Source: Hyposmocoma kahamanoa
Taxonomy: Eukaryota > Arthropoda > Insecta > Lepidoptera > Cosmopterigidae
Assembly: GCF_003589595.1 (NCBI RefSeq)
Contig: NW_020653945.1
Location: 24,527,929-24,591,928, forward strand
Direction of reading: 5' to 3'
DNA length: 64,000 nucleotides
Part shown: in pieces, positions 54,481 to 63,505 of the stretch
Layout: each line of letters begins with the position of its first letter
Numbering within the stretch: position 1 is the stretch's first letter
The notes under the pieces: generated by a model
The model's input: the letters and a program-made list of their open reading frames with translations, nothing else
Told to the model about the DNA's origin: nothing
The model's database searches: none
Translations under genes and position numbers: made by a program

Positions 54481-54720
54481 AATAGAACAGCCCCCTATTG
54501 TTAGAGATATTATCTTTATTGCAATAAATACATAATATTTTTGGAATCAGGTCAGTTGTTGGCGCTGTAATATTTCAGCTTTCTAATTTGTGATATCAGC
54601 GCAAGAGAGAGTTGATATTTAAAAGTGATATAAGGCCCATTTGTCTGAGTTGCCAGTGACGGATGGCCCTTATTTCGTCTCTGTTTCTGGTTATATACTC
54701 GATAGTAATATAATATAATA
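54481..54720 (-). repeat. Possible retroelement 3' end (minus)
   Basis: The minus strand has GGGCCATCCGTCACTGGCAA, CTCAGACAAATGGGCCTTAT, then TTATTGCAATAAAGATAATA, the last containing an AATAAA signal. It looks like a 3' UTR of a repeat family; identification is uncertain. Confidence 0.3.
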
Positions 54721-55589
54721 TAATTTTTCCTATTCCTATTATTCCTATTCAAATAGGTACCTAGTAAGGCATAACTACTTAAAAACATAACAAGTGTCAA
54801 ATACTTTGTTATGTTTTGAATTGGTTAAAGTGACATAAAAGATTTTTGACTAGTCACGAACCAGATTATGTAATTTACTAGATTTTTGAAGTTTCAGAAT
54901 CTTTGACAAATTGTAGAATTTTGAAACGGCTGTAGCCGCAGTTAGGTAAGTACGTAATATAGGAGTAGTATTCCGTAAAAAAAATATTTAAAAAATTGTC
55001 CTTTTACTAGGTTACTCTGGTCTAGCCTCGAATAGCCCTAGAGTTTTCGGAAAATATTAATAATCTTACGTTTTACTTTTTTGCCGCAGGCTTTGAGAAG
55101 ATCAAATCGGTTCATTTGTAACAAAATCGTTAAAGACATAACATTATTACGAGGAATATAAATAAGCTGTTCTTGACAGACGTCTTCACAAGTCACACTC
55201 ATTCAAGTGACAATATCTATAATATATACGCTTCTATAATAAGATACCGGTTGTTCAAAATTTACCATTTACGAGATTCAAAATCATAGAGAAACAATAA
55301 CTTTATACTAAAAGTTATTCTCACTTGTCACAATTTGCTATACGAATATTAAATAGTATCGTTTATTGAATACGATGATTTCAAGTACCTATGAAATAAA
55401 GAACATAATTGAATTTGTATTTCAAATGATAATTATCTCATATTAACATATGGTGCAGCAAGCGAACAGCTAGCTACAGGTGAAAACTGAAAATCAGCAA
55501 TGCCGAGTCTTTATCCACATCACTCAAGTATATTTTTATTAGTTTTTAAGTATTTTGATTCCTATGTTTTGTGAATAAATAAATGTCTT
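54721..55589. other. No feature recognised
   Basis: AT-rich. Confidence 0.4.
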
Positions 55590-56110
55590 TTTATTAATCC
55601 AAAAAAGGAGGACTTTTTTGCGACTTCTCCGTCAATTGTGGACCGATTTAAAAAAATCGTTTTTTGTTTGAAAGGGTGCACTCTCGTTGTTGTCCCATTG
55701 TCACTAAGTCCGAATCTGACGAGTGGATCCATGAAAATCGAGGACAGTCCCCAAATTTTATAGGCGTGTTAGTGTTCTTACCTATTCCTCCATCAATTGT
55801 GGACCGATTTTGAAAACGATTTTTTTTTTGTTTGAAAAGGTGTAACTCCCGAGGTGGGCCTTAATGCCGACTACACTAGTCCGGGTTCGTTTCGGCTATT
55901 ACAAATAAAGGAAAATATTTTCATTTTATATTTCTCGCTTTTTCGCTGTACATAACACATGTAAGCAACAAATCATCGTCACTACTTCAACCAGAAAAAA
56001 AGTATAAAATATACAAAGGAGGCCGTAACAGTCCCACTGTCTCCAAGAAGTCAGAATCCAACGATCTGGAATCCCATGAAAATCGAAAAAAACCGATAAA
56101 CAAACTTTTG
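55590..56110 (+). repeat. ACCGACTT-type repeat, tandem partial copies
   Basis: TGGACCGATTTAAAAAAATC with GTTTGAAAGG is at 55638-55675, and again TGGACCGATTTTGAAAACGA with GTTTGAAAAGG at 55799-55840. GTCAGAATCCAACGATCTGG and CATGAAAATCG follow at 56050-56085. The internal duplication is about 160 bp apart. Confidence 0.6.
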
Positions 56111-56245
56111 AGGTCTTTTTTTTTTACTGAAAAAGTTACAATTATTTTATTTATTAAGCGCAGCGAGCAGTATGAATGTAGAACAATTGCTAATGATAAG
56201 TGAGGAAAGCCAGATTAAATATATTACAACAGTTTATTTACCAAG

Positions 56246-56535
56246 TGTCGGGGCGAACAAGTCGTGCGCCAGATGGTAAGCGACACGCCTGGACATGACA
56301 GTTGCAGTGCCACTCAGAGCTTTAACATAAATATCTAAGGGGCATTGACACTACCCGTCTCCCTGAGACGTATGTTGATAAGTCTCATGTGCCTGTGATT
56401 TCACCAGTTCCCTTACCTCTCAAAAACGGAACGAAGTAATGCTGAAATTACAGCTTGGCGGCAGAAATAGGTAAGGTGGCAGTACTTGCCTGGATTAAAT
56501 CTTTCACAAAGAGCTCCACCGTAAACCTGAACAAA
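56246..56535 (+). repeat. ~280 bp abundant repeat, copy 7 (most complete)
   Basis: GGGGCGAACAAGTCGTGCGC, TGACAGTTGCAGTGCCACTC, CCTGAGACGTATGTTGATAA, GGCGGCAGAAATAGGTAAGG and AAAGAGCTCCACCGTAAACC. Forms an inverted pair with the copy at 57168-57440. Confidence 0.8.
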
Positions 56536-56924
56536 GATACCATAACAAAAATACTATGTTAATAAAGGCGCTAAAAAGAAATGAACTAAAATTTACAATT
56601 TAATTTGCGATTAGTCAATTGACTGTAATAAGAAATGCGGCTATGAAGGTACTTCACTGTAGCCACAGGCAGTGTTATTGTTTCATATCAGGTAATATAA
56701 GTACGACAAAATAAACATCAATAACGCTCTATATTATATTAACCTCAGAATACAACCTTACGATACTTATGTACACACTAACTTAATAACAATAGAAAAC
56801 TTACTTAAGCGACACAGCTGTAAGGCAGATGACTGCAAACGAACAGAAATTGACAACATAATGATCGAAAACGGTACAGAAGTGACGAGAAGTCAACGGA
56901 ATTTAATTATTAAGCGACTTCAAA
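56536..56924. other. No feature recognised
   Basis: AT-rich. Confidence 0.4.
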
Positions 56925-56965
56925 GAAGAAGAGGTTGTCAATTCGACTGTAGTTTTTTTTCTATA
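56925..56965 (+). repeat. ACCGACTT-type repeat fragment
   Basis: AAGCGACTTCAAAGAAGAAG and AGGTTGTCAATTCGACTGTA match the start of the family at position 1. Confidence 0.6.
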
Positions 56966-57167
56966 TTTCACTACACTTTCTGTCACTTCTTATGTAAACC
57001 TAATATTTTATTAAATTCCGTAATATATGCAAATGTTTAGTAGCAATGCCACACGCTCGGTGAAAACAGACATCGTCCAACGACATAGTCAATGACATAG
57101 AACCCTTGCAAACATATGAAGTCTCTAATTCGCATTGGGTCAGCATGGCGGTCTATATAATACAATA

Positions 57168-57440
57168 TTTAGTAGCTGTAGAGCTCCTTGTAACAGTCGT
57201 CCAAGAAAATACTCACTTTACTTATTTCTGTCGCCAAGCAGTAATGTGAGTATTACTGCAATACGGTTTTGAAGGGTAAGGGTATATGAGACCTGTCTAA
57301 TTATGTCTCAAGGTGACAGGCATAGTGGCAGTGTCCCTCGGATCTTTGCGGTTTAAAGCTCTCACTTGTATTGCAACTGCTATGGATAGGCGTATTATTT
57401 AAGACCAGGTGCACGACTTTTTCGTCCTGTCACTTGATAT
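57168..57440 (-). repeat. ~280 bp abundant repeat, copy 8
   Basis: TAGTAGCTGTAGAGCTCCTT, TTATTTCTGTCGCCAAGCAG, TTATGTCTCAAGGTGACAGG and TCGTCCTGTCACTTGATATT. Complete or nearly so. Confidence 0.8.
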
Positions 57441-57580
57441 TATTAAAAAAAATATTTAATAATAATGTGACGAGTAATGGGTTGATGAGAATGATACAAC
57501 AATAATAGTCATATGAGTAAACTTATGCTGTCACAAGATGGCGTTAGTTTCGAATTAGAACGAGAATCCCTTCCTCTCCT

Positions 57581-57917
57581 TTCCATCAGCGGACCACCCG
57601 TGCCGGACTGCGTTGCCGCGGTTGGACGGTCAGTTCAATACCGTCCCGCACTAAAAAGTTTGGCAATTCGTTTTTATGCCGAACCATCAAATTGTGGAAC
57701 CAACTCCCGGCGCATGTATTCCCTCCCCTCTATGACACCGGGTCCATCAAACGTAGTGTGAAGAAGCATTTGGCCAGACCGGCAAAATGATAGTGACGGA
57801 GTGAAGATATTTGTGTTTTCCATCCGTTACTCTCATCTCTGGGCTGTATTCGCACTTTCCATCAGGCGCGGTGCAGTCATTTTGCCGAGTCACAACAAAA
57901 AAAAAGAAAAAAAAAAG
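57581..57917 (+). pseudogene. LINE ORF2 C-terminus with poly(A) tail
   Basis: A 70-codon open frame (57581-57790) reads FHQRTTRAGLRCRGWTVSS, then SRTKKFGNSFLCRTIKLWNQ, LPAHVFPPLYDTGSIKRSV and KKHLARPAK before TGA. This is the final C-terminal segment of a Jockey/R1-like ORF2 and it is undamaged. The ~105 bp 3' UTR ends in an A-rich tail (57896-57917). Strong 5' truncation with an intact frame and tail suggests a fairly young insertion. The 82-codon ATG ORF in another frame is a shadow. Confidence 0.7.
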
Positions 57918-58155
57918 AGCTAGTGCGCTTGTTAAACGGAAAGTTGAACTTCACATCTAAGATTTGCATTTGTATCCAATACTTGGGTACACTCAATTGT
58001 ACTTTATAACAGTTTCCACGTAGCTTCCGTTTGAGGAACTATATTGGAACTGTAATAATGCTACGTTTGAGACAGACAGCGTTAAGTAAATGACTACAGC
58101 TTCCAATTGGGCACACTTAGCCGCAACTTTATCGATGTATTTGTAATTATCGATG
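57918..58155. other. Spacer
   Basis: Nothing recognised. Confidence 0.4.
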
Positions 58156-58355
58156 TCTTAGGTTTCGCAATTATTACACATACGATGACACAATGAAACT
58201 ATTATTCGTATTTAAATCGCGTATTATTGTTTTTTCCAACAAGCCAATATTTCACGCCGTTTACAGGTCCCTTGGTTACCGAGAGCTCGACTGCATGAAG
58301 TTGATAACGCCTTCACGCATTAACTGCATGCAGATGAAACTGACTTCATGCAGCC
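58156..58355 (+). mobile_element. Foldback element FB1, copy 4 (half, degenerate)
   Basis: TCTTAGGTTTCGCAATTATT (outer block), then GAAACTATTATTCGTATTTA with AATCGCGTAT (left arm, mutated), CCAATATTTCACGCCGTTTA and CAGGTCCCTTGGTTACC (interior). The right arm is gone. The following CTCGACTGCATGAAGT and ACTTCATGCAGCCGAG (58284-58360) form a separate dyad. Confidence 0.65.
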
Positions 58356-58399
58356 GAGATCGATGTCATGCATTTAATGAGTAAAGATGGTGTAGATCT

Positions 58400-58794
58400 C
58401 GACGACCTCGTTAAATGAAAGACGACGCATAGTTGACTGTAGTATATTGACAATAGGTAATTGATTTACAAGATAGTGCCATTAATCGATAAGCAGTTGT
58501 GGTTTCTTATGGAAGCACAATTCAAAAGTGAACGTCTTTTTTTATCTTTGTTAGTTCGTACAAAAATTCGTTAAATATGTGGTAGAGATGAAATAACATT
58601 TCGTGGTGGTAGTTGAATGGTTTCAAATAAAATCCGCAGCCTACGTAATGTGCTGTGTAATTCTTCGAAAATTACTTAAATTTAGTTACAAAAATGCAGT
58701 CAACGTGTTAGCTTTAATATTCGTTATATGCTACTCATCAATATTTTATAGATTTATTTTATACAATACATAATATAATAAAGTATCACAAACG
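58400..58794. other. No feature recognised
   Basis: AT-rich. Confidence 0.4.
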
Positions 58795-59005
58795 CACTCA
58801 CATCCGTCGCTTAACAAAAGGCCCTCAAGCAATGCGGTCTCCAATCATAACACAATCTTTGTGTGGTCCTATTACAACACACGTCGACACATACGCACAC
58901 ATGGCGACAGGGTTTTTTATTGGAAATCACTCATCACAGACCGCAATGGCGTTTTCTAGTTGCGAAAACCAATATCCGCTTTGTGTCCCTGCGCCAGAAT
59001 AAGTA
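58795..59005 (+). repeat. Unclassified GC-richer segment, probable repeat
   Basis: ACATCCGTCGCTTAACAAAA, GGCCCTCAAGCAATGCGGTC and GTCGACACATACGCACACAT stand out in composition. The overlapping minus ORF (59151-58927) has no domain. I suspect an interspersed repeat, but I see only one copy. Confidence 0.3.
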
Positions 59006-60165
59006 AGTATTTCTTTGTTTTTACGTTGTGTCGTGGCGTGATATGACAAATATATTATTTTTGTTTCTTCCTTCTTTTGCCCCAAGATAACTTTATAAGA
59101 TTGTAAGTGGTCTGTTCTGAAATCAGACAAAAAATTACTGAAACCTTGCAAGTTAAAAATTACAATGACAACAATACAAATAATATAAATAAAAATAAAA
59201 TAGATACCTATCGCATTCTTACGCCGAGTCAGGGAAAGAGAGGCGGCAAAAACTGTTATGCTGGATCAAATAGTTTAGGTATTTACAATTCAAATACGGT
59301 CTTAAAAAATATATACGATACACATAAAGCTATTGCCTAAAGAACGTGTTAATGTGTTACACGACAGGACGTACTTTATCCGATAATATAAAATCTTGAA
59401 AACAGGCTAAACTAAAACTGTATAACGAATTATTTAAGAATAAAATATCTAACTTTGCACATAATGCCGCCCTGCCGCCTCTGCCCCGTCAGTCGCCATC
59501 GGGAGCTAGTCGATGTCGGGTATGTGTCAATGTTTCTTATTTTATTTATATTATTTTACAGCACGCGGATTGCAGGACGCGAGAGGCGACCCTCCACACC
59601 TCACCTCCTAAAATCGAGGCTCGTGTTGATATGCTTCGTCTTAATTTCTTAGAAAAATTTTAGCTATGTTTTATTTCCTTTGATTTATTACATAAAGAAG
59701 CAAAAAGTTACGAGATAATTTATAGTGCTTTTTCTCTTATTTCTTCCTCATATTAGGTATTCGATATACATATAGTCGAATACCGAATGTATATTCTACT
59801 TGATCTATTTTTAGTAATGTACAATTGGATGCACGCATCTGATCCTGAATAATAAAGTGGCGAATATAGAAAAATAAAATTGTAGACAAACTAAGATAAT
59901 GAATGAAAAAAGTAAGGTATATTAATGTTATAGAATATTTATTATCATGAAGCATTATTTAATATTCGAGTATGATATACCTGAAATATTATTTAATATT
60001 TCACTTATATAACAAAAATTGCCACCAAAATTTAGTAGACAAAACTAACCCGAAAATTACCCCATAACAGTACAAAAACGCCTATTTACTTGTCATTCAA
60101 TAATTTTATGGCACTTAAAATTATTTTAATACTTAATGTACATCCTGCTCTAAATAAACGCATGA
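59006..60165. other. No secure feature
   Basis: The GC-rich patch 59462-59600 contains an ORF (MPPCRLCPVSRHRELVDVG) interrupted by a GTATGT...TTTTACAG stretch. See rejected items. The remainder is AT-rich. Confidence 0.35.
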
Positions 60166-60171
60166 CAAAGA

Positions 60172-60228
60172 TAGGTATGCTGGTAGGTATACCAGTACTG
60201 GTAGGTATACTGGTAGGTATACCAGTGA
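60172..60228. repeat. GGTATACCAG/CTGGTAGGTA minisatellite
   Basis: Three CTGGTAGGTAT units alternate with ACCAGT, giving local dyad symmetry over about 57 bp. Confidence 0.7.
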
Positions 60229-60402
60229 CTAGAATCTGCGTAATATGATTCCTCCCAGCTTCGTTTAAAAAAAATTACCGTAGCAGTCATGTTCACAAAG
60301 CCACAAATTAATTTAAGGGCTAATGTGCACGCTCCTAAGTGAGGCGCACTACGAGTTTCCGGAATGAGTAAGAAAAAAATACTATAATGGTCAGAAATGA
60401 AT

Positions 60403-60642
60403 TTATTGTTTCTCAAAATACTCTCCGTTAGCGTTAATGCACTTTTTCATACGAATGAACCAATTTTGAAAACATTTGTGCCACTCCTCCGTAACAATCT
60501 CTGAAACATATTTTTCATACTCTTCCACAGCCTCTTCAGGTGATGAAAATCGTTGACCGCGTAACTGGTTGAGAAATATTGTACAAAAACAAGTGTAAAA
60601 ACAAGTGACAATCAGATGAAACAAACTGTATTCCACAGCCAA
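60403..60642 (-). pseudogene. mariner transposase C-terminus
   Basis: The minus strand reads NQLRGQRFSSPEEAVEEYEK, YVSEIVTEEWHKCFQNWFIR and MKKCINANGEYFEKQ, then a stop at 60405-60403. This is the conserved end of a mariner-family transposase, after the catalytic D,D34D domain. The upstream residues (MAVEYSLFHLIVTCFYTC) do not fit the family, so the catalytic part is replaced or frameshifted. Only about 55 residues are recognisable. A plus-strand LINE fragment begins at once beyond it. Confidence 0.75.
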
Positions 60643-61292
60643 AGAGTTCTATTTTCAAATCATCATCAGGATCTGCAATTAGCATGGGTGTCCCTCAAGG
60701 TTCAATTCTAGGCCCATTTTTATTTTTAGTTTATATTAATGACTTACCTAGCCTTATGGAGGGTATAAAACATGAGATAGTATTGTTTGCTGATGACACT
60801 TCCTTATTATTTAAAGTTAAAAGGCACCAATGTTCCTACGACGATGTGAACAATGCTATATCTAAAGTAGTTGATTGGTTTGCTGTTAATAACCTACTTC
60901 TTAATGAGAAAAAAACAAATTGTGTGAAATTTACATTACCCAATGTTAGAGACTCGGTTACAAAAATTATAGTTAGAAACGAAAGATTGAATCTTGTGGA
61001 TACAGTTGTATTTCTAGGTATAACGTTAGATGCTAAATTGCAATTGGGTCCCCATATAAGTAAGTTATCAAAACGGCTCGGCTCTGCAGTGTACGCGATT
61101 AAAAAAATAAGGAAACTTTCAGACGTCGAAACCGCTAGATTGGTTTACTTCAGCTACTTTCACAGTCTAATGACATACGGCATTTTGCTTTGGGGTAATG
61201 CCGCCGATATCAATAGAATCTTTGTCTTGCAGAAACTTGCAGTTAGGGCAATTTACAATCTGGGCCCCAAAGTATCTTTGAGAGATAAGTAA
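60640..61292 (+). pseudogene. LINE reverse transcriptase, palm and thumb (plus strand half)
   Basis: Open from about 60640: SSGSAISMGVPQGSILGP, FLFLVYINDLPSL, the catalytic VLFADDTSLLF, LLNEKKTNCVKFTL, VVFLGITLDAKLQLGPHI and LFSYFHSLMTYGILLWG, then AIYNLGPKVSLRDK, where similarity stops abruptly. It is a 200-residue undamaged stretch of a Jockey-superfamily RT without its 5' or 3' parts. It collides head-on with the minus-strand half at about 61290. Confidence 0.85.
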
Positions 61293-62067
61293 CACAGGCT
61301 AAGTAAGGCGCAATACAATCAACTATAGAATTAATTACTCTGACTGAAAGACCATCAAGATCAGCAGTATTTTTTATGTTTATAGACTTAAAGGCTTTAA
61401 CAATATCGTTTGGAAATACATGACGGAACCTTAAATAAGTGATACGAACTGCATTATTTTCTTTTAGTAAGGATTCAGCGGCGGTGGGAGATGAATTTAA
61501 CGACTTAGTAGTCAAAATTGGAATGTCAACAAAAATATTTTCAAATATTTCAGCTACTTCTGCGTCTGTGTTTACAATATTGTCATTAAATCTTAGTTGA
61601 AAATCTAAGTTACGAGGTTTGCCCCTTCCAGTTTCGCTGTTTATAATATTCCAAGTCGTTTTTACTACATTCGCGCTGCTTTTTATTTTATTATTTATAA
61701 ACATTGCTTTGGCTGCAACACAAACACGTTTAAACATTTTCGAATATTTCCTAACAAAATCATTAAAACTGTTACTAGTGTTATAAGTCCTTTCATCGTA
61801 AAGATCATATAGTCTTTGTCTACCTTTGTGAATTCCCACAGTCGCCCAATCACTAAATTTCAATGAATTATTATTAGTTATGATTTTGGACCTAAAAACG
61901 TTATCACGTTCACTTTTGACTATGTTGAAAACTGAATTATACAATTTATTGGGATCGTTAACGTACGGAAGTTCAGTTAGTTTAAGCATTACATTATTTC
62001 TATAAGCTTTAAGTCGACCATTATTTATCTGAACACATGTGATACCCTTTTTTTGGCATTTTGTCAA
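61243..62067 (-). pseudogene. LINE linker and RT N-terminus (minus strand half)
   Basis: The 274-codon minus frame has ITCVQINNGRLKAYRNNVML, KFSDWATVGIHKGRQRLYDL, the tower-like KRVCVAAKAMFINNKIK, SSANVVKTTWNIINSETGRG, then the start of the RT: FPNDIVKAFKSINIKNTADL, DGLSVRVINSIVDCIAPYLA. After CVTYLS it runs into complement of the other half and the last dozen residues are meaningless. It comes from a Jockey-superfamily ORF2, plausibly the same family as the plus-strand half. RT domains 2-3 are missing between the two. Confidence 0.8.
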
Positions 62068-62384
62068 CAGTTATATTAAAAGTGGCCAATTTTTTAGGAG
62101 TTCCCCATACTGTCCCAGTAAAAAAAAACGCACTGAATATATCTGCGTAGTTTAGATTAAAAATTCATAGTTATGACCCCTATAGCTTTCAGGTTATTTT
62201 TATATGATATTTGACATAAATATTTTAAATCATAATATGATCAAAAATTGTCTATTCACAAAGACCAATCCCTATATTATCTTACTCATTCTTCTCAAAG
62301 GAAACTATTTGTCTTATGAATAAATAATTTGCTTGCCTATGAATAAAGATATACTTGAAATTGAATTTCATTATTGAGTCATGA
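62068..62384. other. No feature recognised
   Basis: AT-rich. Confidence 0.4.
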
Positions 62385-62413
62385 CCAAACACAATAATAC
62401 TCGCACCTCGATT

Positions 62414-62590
62414 GAAGAATAGCATACGTGGAGTTACGTCAAACATATATTAAAATAAACAGAAAAATACAACCCACATCCTCTCCAATCCTTGTAGAGT
62501 TACAAGGATTAGAGAGGATGTGGGTTGCATTTTGCTATATCTAATGGAGCAATAAACGTTTTTGACGTAACTCTACGTATGCCATTCTTC
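62414..62590. mobile_element. Foldback element with 27 bp core hairpin (family FB2)
   Basis: The core arms 62470-62496 and 62501-62527 (CAACCCACATCCTCTC... ) differ by one base around GAGT. Outside the core, GAAGAATAGCATACGTGGAG and TTACGTCAAA on the left (62414) pair with TTTGACGTAACTCTACGTAT and GCCATTCTTC on the right (to 62590). The similarity may extend weakly to 62385/62615. It is non-coding; the 91-codon ORF starting in it is chance. Confidence 0.75.
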
Positions 62591-62794
62591 CATGAGTGGT
62601 GCGAATGTATATTAATGAATCAAAAATATTTTCTCAAGATTTTGAACGCTAGATGTGAAAATTTGCTAACGGGATATTTGATTACTCGTCTTCATGTAGT
62701 GCAACTAATTATTACGAGCATTTTCATTAGAAGTAAAAAAAACAATATTAAATCGAAAGATTTTTTTCTTAGTGTTCATTTTTGTATTAATAAA

Positions 62795-62840
62795 TTATAA
62801 CAAACTAGTGGAGTAATTTTACAAAAAAATAATTGAATAT
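62795..62840 (+). repeat. 44 nt conserved motif, copy 3
   Basis: TTATAACAAACTAGTGGAGT, then AATTTTACAAAAAAATAATT and GAATAT match 8957-9001 (reverse) and 12402-12440. Confidence 0.6.
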
Positions 62841-62969
62841 GGCGGTGAGATATCCTGACGTACAATAAATTTAATTACAATTATTGAAGCGACATCTCTA
62901 CTCAGCTGTTAAAAACCAAAAACACGAAGATCTGCAACAAGCACATAAAAAAATCTTAAGGTCCGCTGG

Positions 62970-63083
62970 TCTATCCGTGTCTCAGTTAACATAGCGTGTG
63001 CCGCGGTTTGTTAGAAGACGCTGGTTCGAATCCAGCTGGATCGAAGGATGTTTTCTAAGCGTTCGATCTTTGTATTAATAATT
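62970..63083 (+). mobile_element. SINE-like repeat family C, copy 2
   Basis: GTCTCAGTTAACATAGCGTG, then AGACGCTGGTTCGAATCCAG with a perfect box B (GGTTCGAATCC, 63022-63032), CTGGATCGAAGGATGTTTTC, GTTCGATCTTTGTATTAATA. Homologous to 9017-9120. Confidence 0.65.
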
Positions 63084-63087
63084 GCAT

Positions 63088-63505
63088 TTTGGCATTCCCA
63101 CATGGAACACTGCTGCCATCTTTGGGCGAAAGCTCCTGGGCCCTTTGACGCGGTTCAAAGACGTAGTATGAGAATTGTTGACGATCCTGTGCTTGCAGAC
63201 GATATTGAACCACCAGCTTAGAGGAGAAACGTTGCCTACCTATGCCTGTTCTATCCCTTGTTCAATGGCCAATGTTCTGAAGAACTGTTTGACATGATGC
63301 CAACAGCAACATTTTATCATCGCACCGCTCCGCACTGGCAGGGAGTCCATCGTAACACCCTGGAACCGAGTCGATCTCGTACTCTACGGTTTCAGAGGAG
63401 CTTCCTCACACGTACAATTAGGTTGTGGAATTAACTCCCCGTCGGGGTTTTTCCAGAGGAATACAGCATGGAGTCCTTTAAAAGGGGTTTGAGAAGGGTC
63501 CTTAG
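63088..63505 (+). pseudogene. LINE ORF2 C-terminal fragment
   Basis: The plus strand reads SHMEHCCHLWAKAP, AVQRRSMRIVDDPVLADDIE, NVAYLCLFYPLFNGQCSEEL, FYHRTAPHWQGVHRNTLEPS, RSRTLRFQRSFLTRTIRLWN, then a stop, LPVGVFPEEYSMESFKRGLR. This is the C-terminal third of a Jockey/R1-like ORF2 with two in-frame stops and one shift near 63160. It is not the same subfamily as 43.4 or 57.6 kb. It leads directly into the CpG-rich block. Confidence 0.75.

Noticed and set aside
59455..59652. Possible two-exon mini-gene with GTATGT...TTTTACAG between coding-like pieces
   Set aside because: The implied intron is only about 50 bp, the flanking peptides match nothing I know, and no start/stop/polyA context supports it.
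60640..62067. Twin-priming inversion of one LINE insertion
   Set aside because: Twin priming leaves diverging segments with the 3' end and tail intact; here the segments converge and no 3' end is present.
27648..63083. tRNA genes suggested by GGTTCGATTCC/GGTTCGAATCC boxes
   Set aside because: No cloverleaf can be closed; heads are followed by SINE bodies and (ATT)n or AT-rich tails and recur in several copies.
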